Shown here piece by piece: positions 1 through 11,500 of a stretch of DNA of 64,000 nucleotides. The stretch comes from Lycocorax pyrrhopterus obiensis (taxonomy: Eukaryota; Chordata; Aves; Passeriformes; Paradisaeidae), in NCBI GenBank assembly GCA_014706295.1, contig JACSVZ010000002.1, positions 19,204,494-19,268,493 on the forward strand, read 5' to 3'. The position numbers and the translations under genes were made by a program. Below the pieces are notes generated by a model that did no database searches, had not been told where the DNA came from, and was given only the letters and a program-made list of their open reading frames with translations. Position 1 is the first letter of the stretch; each line of letters begins with the position of its first letter.

Positions 1-2669
1 CTCCCAAAATAAGCCAGGTTGACTTGGAGGTTACAATGAAGCTGACCATCAGTAGGCTTGCTGCCTTACGCTGACAAGGGATGTTTGATAGGAAGTGAGA
101 AAGATCTCTTTTGGGGAGAAGGAATCGAGAGTAAAAGGTTCCTACCAGCTTCTTTGCTTCTCTTGGGAAGAAGAAAGGGAGTCTCAGGGTGTCTGACCCT
201 GCCAGGGACCAGGGAAGAGCTACCAGCCCTTTGTTGCTGCAGGGCAGGCTGGGTGCTGGCTGATCAGTGGCCAGTGTTGGCTGAAGATACTCTTCCTGCT
301 AAGTTAAAAAGTTCAAGCTGTGCTTAGTTTTCAGCCCACAGAAGCAATTTGTTGCTGGTATGAGGAGATGAGACTCTGTTGGCTTCGACGAACTGGCCTA
401 CATTCACGCTGGTGGTGAATTAGGCAAAATGTATTCATTCCAGCTTGATCTCAGAACCTTTGATTAAATTATGTTTTTCTCTATTTTCTCATGAAGGGCT
501 ACATCTGCTCATGTGGAAATAGCTTGTAACAACATTGAAACATAAATTATTTGATGAACTACTTAGGACTATTCACTTAATGCATGATAATCCTGTGAAC
601 ATGTTAATGAGCTGCAATTCTCTGATGATTGAACTGCTTTAAAATGTCTTTCTACTTATATGTCATTAGAATGAACTTGGCCCTTCTAAGACATCCATTA
701 TTCATCATGTTCCAGTGTTGCATCTGACTGCATATCACTTTAATTCCCCTCATTTAATAAAACAATCTATTCATTACAATAGTTCGAAGCATGTTTTCTA
801 AATCAGAAAAACCCTAGTTAAATACATAGTGCTACTTATCTTGACAAGTATAGTAGAGTAAAGGGTAGCATCCAAAATTGTAATTACACACTTAGTGCAT
901 TTGAATATGCTAACTAAAACTAAATGGAAGTTTTAAGAAGAACCTTTGTTGAAATCAATGATTTTGTTAGCTGAAGAAGCAGGATTGGTGAAACTACTTG
1001 CTGAAAGCACAAGGTTGAGTTTTCTGTCTGAAATAGTTCAGCAAAAATTTTCTCAGTAATCCACTTTTTCATATGCATTTCTTGTCCTGACAACTCAAGA
1101 AGCAGAGAATTACAGAGTAATACTAGTGCAAATATGAACACTTATCATAAATATATATTTTTAATAGGATTTCCTGCTTTTCCCATGTATTTTTCATTTT
1201 ATAAGTCCTAGATCCTTCCACACATTGTGAACCCCATTAAATCTTAGATTAGCTTTGCTCCTTTTTGAATCTATGTGTGATGGCTGTTGCAGAAGTGGTT
1301 CTTACTTCCCAACAAGCTCAAGAGATGTATCCCAGGAAGTGTTGGACTACTGAATGACTCCATGTTTGAAGATTTTTGAATCATGTGCTGCGTAACCCCC
1401 ATCTCCTTTAACCAAAAGACAGTTTTTGGCAGAGGAGTTAGATAGACTCTCAGATAAATGGACCGCTTGAAAAGTATCAGCAGAAATGCATTTGTTTTTC
1501 AGTGCAGCTAAATGAATTTCCCATTGAACTAGTAAAATCCTGGAAATAACAGTGGAGACGGGCTAATAACCTCCATACAAACCAGAAATCTTTATTCTCA
1601 GAGTGCATGACTTTTGTAAAACATGCACAAATACGTGGTGACTAAACTTTAATATTTTATTTTAAAAACCACTTCAGTATTTTTAATTTTGATTTTAAAA
1701 TACTATTTTAAAAACCACTTCAGTGTTTTTAATTTTGACCTTAAAATACTTTTTGGCCTTGCTAAGAAAGTAGTCACTTAGGCTGGGCTTATTTCTCACA
1801 GTTTTTGATCAGCTGTGTTTTTAACACATTCTATTTCAGTCTGTTGCGAAAGTAAGACGTCTGGGCAGATGTGGGAAGTTTGTGAATGCTTTTCTAGTAA
1901 GCAATAGAGTTACGGATCCCTGTTGGTTGTATTGCTACTTTCAGCATCTCTTGGTACAACAGAAGTTAATATATTAATGATTATTATATAGAATTGTTAA
2001 AATGTGAATAAAATATGTATTAAAGAGATGGAACAATTGCGTGGTAAGAGGAAGATACTGAAAAAGGTGGACTTTGAAATATATGCGTAAGCGCTGATCT
2101 CTCAGTGTTTGACTAAGAATGTTGACGGAATCAGAAGAAACTCGAGTGTTGGCTCACTTTTTTACATTTCTGCCTCTTCCTGTGAATCACAGTGCTGCTT
2201 TGTTCATAGCCCAATAAATAAGAGTTAGTTTGCAATGAGTTAAGAATTAATTACAGTGAATCTCTAGTGAACCATTTCAAAACTGTATTAACTTTTTTTC
2301 ATCAATCATTCCTTAAAGATGGCAGCTTATGGGACATATGTTTAGTGCTTCATCTGTGTCAGTACCAAAATTGAGTTAGTGGTGTCTTAAGTTTTCATAA
2401 ACCTTTTCGTGATTAACCTTCTAATGGTACATTAAACTTTTCCTTCCAACTAACCATGACAGTGTTTGTGGATATATTGCTATAGCTTTGGCTACATTTA
2501 TGTGTAAATCAACCTTTAAAAAGCCTTATGTTTTTTATGGAAATAATTCTGAACTGTTTTGTATGGAGGAATTGTTATTAGCAGTGCAAATACTCTACAG
2601 TTTCTACAAAATGCTAGATAAGGGCTGTTATTAAATATTAATTAATGTGTCTGTATTTCTTTAATGCAG
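1..2669 (+). other. NEBL: 3' part of an upstream NEBL intron
   Basis: The stretch before the first recognisable exon is AT-rich with stop codons in every frame and no coding signal that I can see. It ends with a pyrimidine-rich run and a CAG splice acceptor at 2667-2669. The only internal structure I found is a 46-bp tandem duplication at 1659-1750, listed separately. Short open frames here, such as the one at 58-327, have no domain or compositional support. The upstream exons of the gene (nebulin-like repeats, or the LIM domain of the LASP-2 form) must lie outside the window. Confidence 0.8.
1659..1750. repeat. 46-bp tandem duplication
   Basis: Two head-to-tail copies of 46 bp lie at 1659-1704 and 1705-1750. 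Both begin ATTTTAAAAACCACTTCAGT and end TTAAAATACT. I count three mismatches between the copies (A/G after CAGT, and TT/CC near the end). It lies inside the intron. The near identity suggests a fairly recent local duplication. Confidence 0.9.
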
Positions 2670-2785
2670 CCCCTGTTCTCCCTGGGGCATATCAGCAAAG
2701 CCAGACTCAAGGATATGGATACATGCACCAGACCAGTATGTCATCCATGAGGTCCATGCATTCACAGCCTCATTCAGCAAGTCTG
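2670..2785 (+). CDS. NEBL: NEBL penultimate exon (linker before SH3)
   Basis: This 116-nt exon encodes part of the Ser/Tyr/Gln-rich linker between the nebulin-like repeats and the C-terminal SH3 domain of nebulette / LASP-2. The protein is an actin- and Z-disc-associated scaffold. The frame is read from 2672 (PVLPGAYQQS...). The first two bases complete a codon split by the upstream intron, so the exon enters in phase 1. It contains GYGYMHQTSMSSMRSM, which I recognise as the linker of NEBL orthologues. The acceptor is ..TTAATGCAG before 2670 and the donor is CTG|GTGAGT after 2785. The exon ends on a codon boundary, so its last codons (SASL) join directly to RTYRAMYDY of the next exon. NEBL is preferred over LASP1 and NEB because of this linker and because the SH3 domain ends IEFVN. 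Confidence 0.93.
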
Positions 2786-5700
2786 GTGAGTGTTGAATTT
2801 AAAGCAGAATTTTGTTTGGTAAGCACCATCGTCAACTATTGGGAAATCTCTTAAATATGACTGAATTGAACCCCTAAAGTGCTATAGTTGATCTATTTGA
2901 CTGTCTTTTATCATAAATGCAACTGGTAGTCTTCATGTTTTAAAAAGTTTTAAGTGACTGAGGGCAGTGGCAAGAACTTTTACATCAGAATGTATTAAAA
3001 AACAAGTATGATATTCAGAGAGCAGAGAAATAACTGAATCCTTTACCTACTTAAAACAAACAGTAGATGATTGGACAGTGTTTCACAGGCTGAACTTTGA
3101 TGTTATGCTCTTTGATGAATTCATGCTCCTAGCACTGGATGAAAACCACTGATCTCTTAAGATCACCCTGTTGGTTTAAATTAGTTTCAATTTTTTTGAC
3201 TTGCTGATTTTGTGCTAGCAGGCTTTGTGCCTACCTGTATTACTTCTGCTTGTATAGAGCTAGCTCAAACTCTGGGTTGCTGTGCCCTTTCTAATTCCAC
3301 ACAACAGTCGTGCACCGAGTCGTGTATGATCCAAATTGAGTTATACTGGTGGGCAACTGAGAAGAAGCTTTGTCATGAAGCCGTGGCCACCTCATGAAGT
3401 TCTTAATTGTGGTGGATGGGAATGTAAAGCTGGAGTGAATATTTCATTTTAAAAGTAACTGGTCATGGAGGGAGAGCTGAATGGTATTCAGCTGGGATTT
3501 TTAGGAAATTGAGCTGCTTCTTTTTTAACTCCCTATATAAAAATTTCAGTTTTAATTGCTATCATAATTTTTAAATCATATCACTGCCTAGAGATTTCCT
3601 AGTTGAGATCCAGCCACCTTTTTACCTTAGAAATATTGCAATTTTGAATTTTAAACTATTTTGAGTAGATGTATATTTACTACCTGTGTCACCTTTTTTA
3701 GAAAGGAATAAATATTTAATTATGAAGCAAACTTAAAGGCTGCTGGGCTGAAAAAACCTGTTTTCAAGATTAGCTGAAACTTGTATGTTTTTGCAAGACT
3801 GAAACTCCATGACATTTTATATTGTAAAGATCATGACTTTCTGTGCGGTGTGAGTACTTTCAGGCTTGCCAGATTCTCAGCTGTCTGGGGCTGAGGGGGC
3901 TAACTTGCTGGAAAGTCTGGGATCCAGATACTTGCATCATTGTGTGAGTCAATAACCTGAGAATCTCTTTGGACACCTGCATGGCAGCTGTGAGATAGCT
4001 GATAGTAGAATCAACCATTAATTTCCAAGGATATTACAAGGCACTTTGGGAGCTGGCTGCTTTCCAAAAGAGACAAAATCTAAAAAGTAGGAGACCTGGA
4101 AGCCTGGGCTTTGCCAGCAGATTTGCTAGTCTTTGGGGAGCAAAGCATACAGCCCTCAAATCCAGCAGACAGAAAATGGAGATGCCTGCAAACCTCAAAA
4201 TGTACTTACCAGCCTTTGCATCCTTTGTGGGCAGGGAGATGACTATGTCCTAATACCTCTGTGTCCCAGTGACTTACCTGGTAGGCTGTTGACACAGTGT
4301 CATTTCAGTCATCTTGAGAATCATCATTTGCCTCTTCTTCCAGAATTGGGAATATGAAGGTAATAGGAAAAGGAAGGGAGTGATGTTAAAGGATTTTAAA
4401 AGTAAAAGGTTGACTTATTTCAACAGATTTCTTATCCCTGTTGTGGAACTGTTTTCACTTGGCATCCTTATAAGTGATAGCACTTAATCATGGGGAAAAA
4501 ATGAAAACAGCAAACGTCATGACCTGAACTGATTTTGCTGTTGTTAAAAACTGAGTGAGTTTCGCTATAGAAAATAAGCCCCAAGCATTTCCAGAGAGAG
4601 GAAATCAAGGACTGCTGGCCTGGTGCTGACTGCTAACTTGCCAGTCTGATGAGGAAGACAATGGCATCTTACCACCCTGAAGTGATGATTCTGCTCCAAA
4701 AGAGGCATCTCAGATGCAGTTAGAAACCTGCCAGGCTCCCTTGTCTTCCCATCTTAATGCCAGAATATTTTCATTAGCCTGTGCAGCTTATTCAGGTGCC
4801 CTGGACATCTTACACTCAGCTATTGGGACAATACAGAGCAGTCTCAGAGTGTTCTTGGGGAAAACCCCTGGCTGGGGATGTGTTTAAATGTAGCAGTTTG
4901 CACAGACTGAAGGTTGATGACAGTCTTGGAGTGCTTTTAAAATGCGATGTGGACATGCTGTAGGAGATCTGACAAACTTCCCCAATGTTTAGGTTCATTG
5001 CTTTCAGCTGCCTGTTCAGTTCTGGGCTTGGAGCAGTACTGCCAGAGATGCAGTGCTGTCTGGCTAATAACAGAGGGAGGAAAGACGAGAAGAAAGTTCC
5101 AAGGGACGAGACTGGACGAAAAGAATCCTAGAATAGTGGCCTTAAAGCATGAGCAGTTTTTGAGGCTTAACTAAAAGCAATGAAGGTGATAAAGTAATTC
5201 ATCAGTGCCTGAGTTTCGCCAGGACATCTCTAGGGCAAAAGTGATTAAGATCCCATGGGTTATGTCAGGGTGGAGATGATTGCAGAGTTAGCTGCTGTAG
5301 TAAATTTACTCCTTTCATTGTTGTGTTGTTATCGAATCTATCCCCAAAAGGCCTAAGTTCATTTTGTGATCATGTTCATCAATCTCCTATATTGAGAAAC
5401 AGAAATTTTCTATTTTCTAAATTTTCAAAATCTGGTTTATTTAATTTTGAGCTGCGTTTCATATTAGGCATGATCCTAATACAATATTTGGGTAGATTTT
5501 TTTTTTCCAGATAGATTGCATTACTTTCTGAGTCTTAACTTTTCCTCACCTTCTCTGAGCAGTTCTGCATAATGGGGTGAATTAAATTGTTGCTTAGAGT
5601 ACAAAGTGTTTTATAACAGAAAGCCCTGAAGGCTGTTTTCCTCTTTGGAAATAATGGGGTGTTCACACACTGCTAGATATCCAAGAGTGGTAGGAAAACA

Positions 5701-8345
5701 GAACCTGTGCTGCAAGTTGGCTTTCTTTGATAGCTGCTGCATGTGAAGGATGCTGCAACAGCTACTGCTCCTTGGGAGGAGCCATCCATAGAACAGGTAT
5801 GAATTGGTGGCTGAAGTGCAAATACACACCTGACAGCCCAGATCTGCCTGGGGAGCTGAGAATATAATAGCTGGACTTCAGTTCTTCATATGGACAAGAC
5901 GTACTGTTCTGTTTAAGCAGTAGCTGTGAGACAGACCTTTGAGGAGGTGGGAGATAAGTGAGTTTTGACTCTTCTACAAAACTCCAGACTTTTCTTACAC
6001 CCTCTTGTAACTTAGTACCCGCTAAACTCACTACTGACAGAGGAATAATTCACTGAAATGCGTTTTAAAAATCCCTGCTTTGAGTCCTTTAGGCATTGTA
6101 ATTCTCGATTATATAGCCCAGACTACACTCTGCAGTGATAATTAGGCATTAAATGCTAACAGGATTATTATGGAGATTTCTCCTGGCAGCCATTTAGCAC
6201 CTAATTAGGTGTTAAGGCCATAAATTTAGGTTTCTCAGCAGCATTTAGGGCCCTAATAAATTCTTTTGAAGTTCGAAATGGCGGGCTTGTCTTCACAACT
6301 GTGCACCGCAGTGATATAGTCAAGCTGCCTTTAAGGAGACAGCGGTGGTGTGTCCTTTGGTGCTCTAAGGAAGAGTGAGCATCGTTCTGAGTGAGCAAAA
6401 CCTCTCTATTTTTCCAATTCTATGTTAGTTTAATAAAACATTTAATCTCTTCACCAGTCTTTTTCTATTTAAGGGAGACCTATAAGCATGGCTCTGGGCA
6501 AAATCCATTTACTGCCTTATACCAGATATAGACTTGCTACCATTTTTCCTAAATGGACCCTCTTTTGAAATAAATTGTTTAAAGGAATAACTGCTGCTGA
6601 GTTTGTTGTAATAGCATATTTTTCACCTCTTTTTTGGAGTTACTTTCAAGGCTCAGCAGAGAGATCAATTGAAATAGTTGGAAAAAATAAGATTCTGAAA
6701 GGCAGAGAGACTTTTGACTGCTAGTTGTCTAATTTATGAATGTTTAAGGAATTTTTTTATGACGATAGAACCCAAGCAATTATTTACTGTCATGTAGTGC
6801 ATAAAAAATGATCCTTGTTTTCATCGACATCCATGCACACTTGAAGACATTAAGGAACCACTAAGAAAGCACATACCTCTGGTTGAAAACTGCTCTTGGT
6901 CACAGCCTGTAGGTCAGCAGAACTACAAGGCATGGCGGAGAACAATAATACAGCACAAGACTCAAATGCAGTTCAGAGTAGACTTGTCAGGAAAGGTGGT
7001 CTCCAATGGTCTCCAGTATTTAAACAGGAGCGGATTTTTCTGTCCTGTTCAGTTTGCACTACCAGTGATAAAGGTAGAGACAAGATTAAAAGTATATTTC
7101 TAGCATGGGAACAGTAATGATGAGTTGCCCTATAGTGTTTGGATTAAATAATTCCACATTTCCAACATTTGACAGATGGCCTGCTCACTCCATGTGGAGC
7201 AATCTCCACCTTTTTAAAAAATAGTTTCATTAAAAACACTCAAACCCCTATATATATGATTGGGTCTAAAATTAATCCAGAGATGTTTTCTTGAGCTGAG
7301 AAGTTTGCTGTCTATTAAAAGGCTCAGACAATAGTACTAGGCATGAACTCAAACACTGACTGTTTTAACCTTTTTTCCTCTTTAAATCATTGTACCAGAA
7401 AAATGCAGCTACATATGGTAACATAGCAAAAATTACTGGAAGGGGAATTGGATATTATCAGTGATGCTTGAACTGCTTTTGACTTCTGTCAAGAGCCAGG
7501 GTAAGGAAAAGAAAGTACTCTTGAGAATTTTAAAATGAGCTACCTTTATTTGGCTGTTAAGATACAAGGGGAGATTGTTCTTCCTGAGTTTGAAAATCTA
7601 CTTTGAATTACAGTAAATGATGGCATTTTATTGGTTATGAGTGAAAATAAATACTCTATTTAGAAAACTAGAGAAAAAAGTTGAAATCTTGTCTTATAGT
7701 AGGCAGGGTTGTAGAGAAATTTGGCTTAGCTAATGACGGGACTTCATGTACTAAACAACATTTTATCTGAATATGAAAATATAAGTATTTGGAAAAATTA
7801 TTTTTATAAACTTTTTGAAATCTTGTTTTCCCTTTAGATAATATTACATTCATAATTCTTAAGTTGGGGTAAAATCCTAATGAAATGAAGGACATTCAGT
7901 GAGATGGAAAAGTTAATGGCCTGGATGAAAACTATGTTTCTTTTTGTAGTGAAGACACAGGAAAAGCTATTTGTGAATCATGCAAATAGGGAGCAGAAGC
8001 ACATCTAGCTGTGGCTGGATGTAATGAACTGTTACTAGTGAATTAATGAACAACAGTTAGAATATTTCAATATGCAGTGAATGGCTTGAAATCTGTTTGT
8101 TTGAAGCTGTAAGACAATGTGAGTTAACAAAATAATTATTTTGCTACTCAGAACACAGGCCTGTATTTACTGTATATTTGACAGGATGTAGAGGGGATAC
8201 TGTTCCTTTTCAACAGGTAACTTGTGATTTCTCTCTCTCTCTCTATTCTTTTTTCGTTCTCTTTTCTTCTTCTTTGTGCAAAGAGAAAGAATCTATCTCT
8301 GTTTAGACTTGAGACTTCACAGCCTTGTTTTCTTTCCTTCAACAG
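2786..8345 (+). other. NEBL: NEBL last intron (5.56 kb, phase 0)
   Basis: The intron begins GTGAGT at 2786 and ends TTTCTTTCCTTCAACAG at 8345. It lies between codons. It is AT-rich and I recognise no repeat family, RNA gene or additional exon in it. Local structures are a 14-bp TAAT-centred palindrome at 6198-6211 and a long pyrimidine tract at 8229-8277, about 70-115 nt before the acceptor. The many short open frames, such as those at 3212-3397, 4133-4357, 5762-6031 and 6896-7117, show no family resemblance and are probably chance. Confidence 0.9.
8226..8283 (+). promoter_or_regulatory. Intronic CU-rich tract with decoy AG upstream of SH3 exon
   Basis: A run of CT dinucleotides followed by T/C-rich sequence ends in GCAAAG at 8278-8283, which forms a plausible second 3' splice site. 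It lies 62 nt upstream of the true acceptor. CU-rich tracts of this kind are bound by polypyrimidine-tract-binding proteins in many muscle genes. That is known of the motif class, and its use here is inference. Splicing to the AG at 8283 would add 62 nt and shift the frame of the final exon. Confidence 0.35.
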
Positions 8346-8522
8346 AGAACATACAGAGCTATGTATGACTACAGTGCTCAAGATGAAGATGAAGTTTCCT
8401 TCAGGGATGGTGATTATATCATCAATGTGCAACCAATTGATGATGGCTGGATGTATGGTACTGTTCAGAGAACTGGGAAAACAGGAATGCTTCCAGCAAA
8501 TTATATTGAGTTTGTTAACTAA
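8346..8522 (+). CDS. NEBL: NEBL terminal exon, C-terminal SH3 domain
   Basis: The coding part of the last exon gives 58 residues plus TAA and encodes an essentially complete SH3 domain. Visible SH3 hallmarks are the ALYDY-type motif (AMYDY, residues 5-9 of the exon), the acidic RT loop (QDEDEVSF), the conserved Trp in DDGWMYG (residue 35), GMLP with the ligand-binding Pro (residue 50), and the ANYIEF 3-10 helix/beta end. The C-terminus EFVN matches nebulette / LASP-2; LASP1 and nebulin, as I remember them, end differently. In this family the SH3 binds proline-rich partners at Z-discs and focal adhesions. The exon starts in phase 0 after CAACAG. No frameshift or lost key residue is seen, so the gene end looks intact. 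Confidence 0.96.
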   Translation, partial: RTYRAMYDYSAQDEDEVSFRDGDYIINVQPIDDGWMYGTVQRTGKTGMLPANYIEFVN

Positions 8523-11500
8523 TTTTTGTCTCTAGTCCTTTGAGCTTTATTATGATTTAATTAAAATCTAACCTTTTAGAAAAAAGTCAGAAGAATCTTT
8601 TAAGAGTTCATGATCATTACTTTATCACTGCTATAACAGTTTGCATTCTCACTCAGAATCCATTTTAGAGTCCTTTAAAGAAAAAAAAAATCCACAAGAA
8701 GCGCTCAGAGCTTTGAAAACAGCATTGCTTATAATAGTGCTCTCTCAAAATGAAAAACATATATGGAAGCCTGGTGCTGCCAATCCTATAAAGACTTTGG
8801 TCAATTAACTGTAAAGGGGTAATACCTTTTCCTTACACCTCAAAGACGTTATAACCATAAAATTGATTCACTTCTTATGGCACTCTGAAGTCACAGGAGG
8901 TTAACACACTGAGTTTGAACACATCTTCAAATTATTAGGGAAATGTTTAATGTTTAAGCAGTTAGCTTCCTAATAAATTTAAAATGTTGAGTAGATAATT
9001 CAGTCATTTGAAATAAAGGCAAGTAATATGCCAGTAAAACAACCCAATAAAACCCCCTACTGCCCAGCAGCCTTACAGTAAATATGTTTATTTTGACAGC
9101 AAAAATTTCCTGACTCTTGCATAGCCACATTTATTCTTGGATCACCTGTTTTTATTTATTTCCATGTGATCTATTAGCTTTGCTTCCATCCCAATCCATC
9201 AAATAGATCCAGGTCTGGATTCATGGTTCCTCAGTATCTTTTCCAGAGAAGATTCCTTGCAAAGACTATCTAAAATATAGAACCTGTCAACTCTTCTGTT
9301 TCCTTCTGTAATACTTAGCATTTAAATAGAAACTTTCATTAGGGCAACGTACAACCAATACTTCATGTTAGTTCCTTTACCTTCACCTGTACTGCTGTAA
9401 ATAAATACCCGGCGTGCGGCCCCGGCGCTGTGCAGTCACACGGAGCCTGCAGTCACACCCCGTCCTTACCACAGGTAACTTGCTTAATGGCTGCTTTGCT
9501 GACGAGCTGATGTCCCTCCCCCTGCTGCAGAAACCCTTGTGCCTCCATCGAGCAGTGGAGGAGAGCTCTGGTTCTTGTAGTGCGTTTCAGATCAGTGGCC
9601 TACTGCTTCAGTTTACTCCCAAATTCTTGGTGATCCAACAGTGGGTTGTACGCTTGCCAAATGATTAATGATGGAGAAGTACTATGTTTTCTTTTAGTGA
9701 CTTAATCTTTCTCAGAACTGACACTGAAGAGAAAGCTAACTAAGCAAAATCCAACATACTCTATGCCATTATTTCAGTTTAGCCATCTGCAGAAAACAGT
9801 GAAAATATTCTGCTGACAGACCTTCACATGTGCTATTTGGTGTCTGTTAACTTATGGTCAGAACTGAGAGATCCAGGTCTCAGTGTGTGAGGCTGGAGAG
9901 AGGATCAAACAGCTGGTGACACAGTGGATCTCTAAGATCTCAGCAGGTTTGGGTCACAGGGAACTTGTTTTTGCTTTGACTGGGTGCTGCATTCCCTGCC
10001 AGGGAGAAATTCTGGGAGAAAGGACAAAAGAGTTAAAGATTCATATGAGAACTTCTCATGGGGATGCAGAGATGTGTAAGGAAGATAATGTTTATCCGAT
10101 AAAATAATTTGTGGAGTTCAGCCACGTGCTAAGGAAATTAACTTTGGAGTAGCCCTCAGAATACTGAGTCTGCACTGGCTTCCTTTAATTTCTAAAATTT
10201 CTAAAGTAGAATTAAATATAGAGCTTTTACACAATTTTGAATTTCTTACCTCATATAGTAGGCAATCCTGCAATAGCTATTTAAAAACTAAAGAAGGAAG
10301 GCAGTATGGATTTGTTATGTCAACTGAAAGTTGTCAATGCAAATACCTGCAAGTTCTATTTTTGCATACAGTTAAGAATTGGAAAGCTTATGCAATTTTA
10401 TTTTAGATCTTGCTAACACAGGCATGATTCCAGCTGCCAAGCAGAATGGAATGACTGCATTAAGAAAAAAAAAAATAAATGTCCGTGACTGTGGAATTAC
10501 CTGTGCTTTCTTGTCAGCAGCCTAATTTCAAGGCTAAAGCTGTCTAAGAGTATCTAACTTCAAAAAATGTGTTTTAAAAGCAGAGTTCCATGACTGTAAA
10601 TACGCACTTTGTATAGCTGACTGCTGTGATTTAAAATTCTTGCAAGTTTTGCATAAGGAGCTGCTCGTGCAGCAGACCCTTGTGCATTACTGGTGACATC
10701 CACATGAAATCAGCAAGGCAAATGGCTGTTTTAAAGGATGTTGTGGTATGCTGAGCTGGAAGCTCTGAAACAAGCAGTTTGCTTCTGTGTTGGTTTTCAT
10801 CACTGACCATCAACAGTGTGTGGGGGAATTCCATCTTCTGCTGGTTGGCAAATTTTTCAGATGATGCCTGAGGCACAGCTGGCTGTCACTTGCTGCTGTG
10901 CTTCTCTATTAGCTGTGTAATGCTGACAACAATAAAAGCAAAGTGTCAGTTTTTAACCAAATATGAATAAAAAGGAAATATAGACAATATCTATATGGCA
11001 TCAAGTTGCAATTTTTAGTGACTTATAAAACAGAGTCTCCACCTATAAATACATGATCATTCTTCCTAAATGAGGAGACAGGTTACAGTGTTGAACACTT
11101 TATGTATAGAAGTAAATCAGAAAATGAGCATTTGGTGACATTAGAGAACTATGTTATGCTAAACAATAGAAATAAAATTTACTTTATGAATTTTGAATAG
11201 TCATTAGCCTGGCAGAGCAGCTAAAGCAATTTGCAAAAAATAAAAGGTCAAGAAAACAAAACAGTATGTGAATTGTATTTCTCTTGAGAATGGTTTGTCA
11301 GCAGAATTATTAAGATCTCATTTAAGTTACTTACTCTTGTAGTCAACTTTTTTTGTCATATATGCTTAGGAATTCATGTTTATATGGAATGGTTCCTGCT
11401 TTTGATATAAATCAAACTTTAATGTAGTTTTGCAGCTTTGTTCTAAGCAATGCAATCAAAGGCCCAAAATTACCAAAATGCAATCATAAATTTTTTTTTA

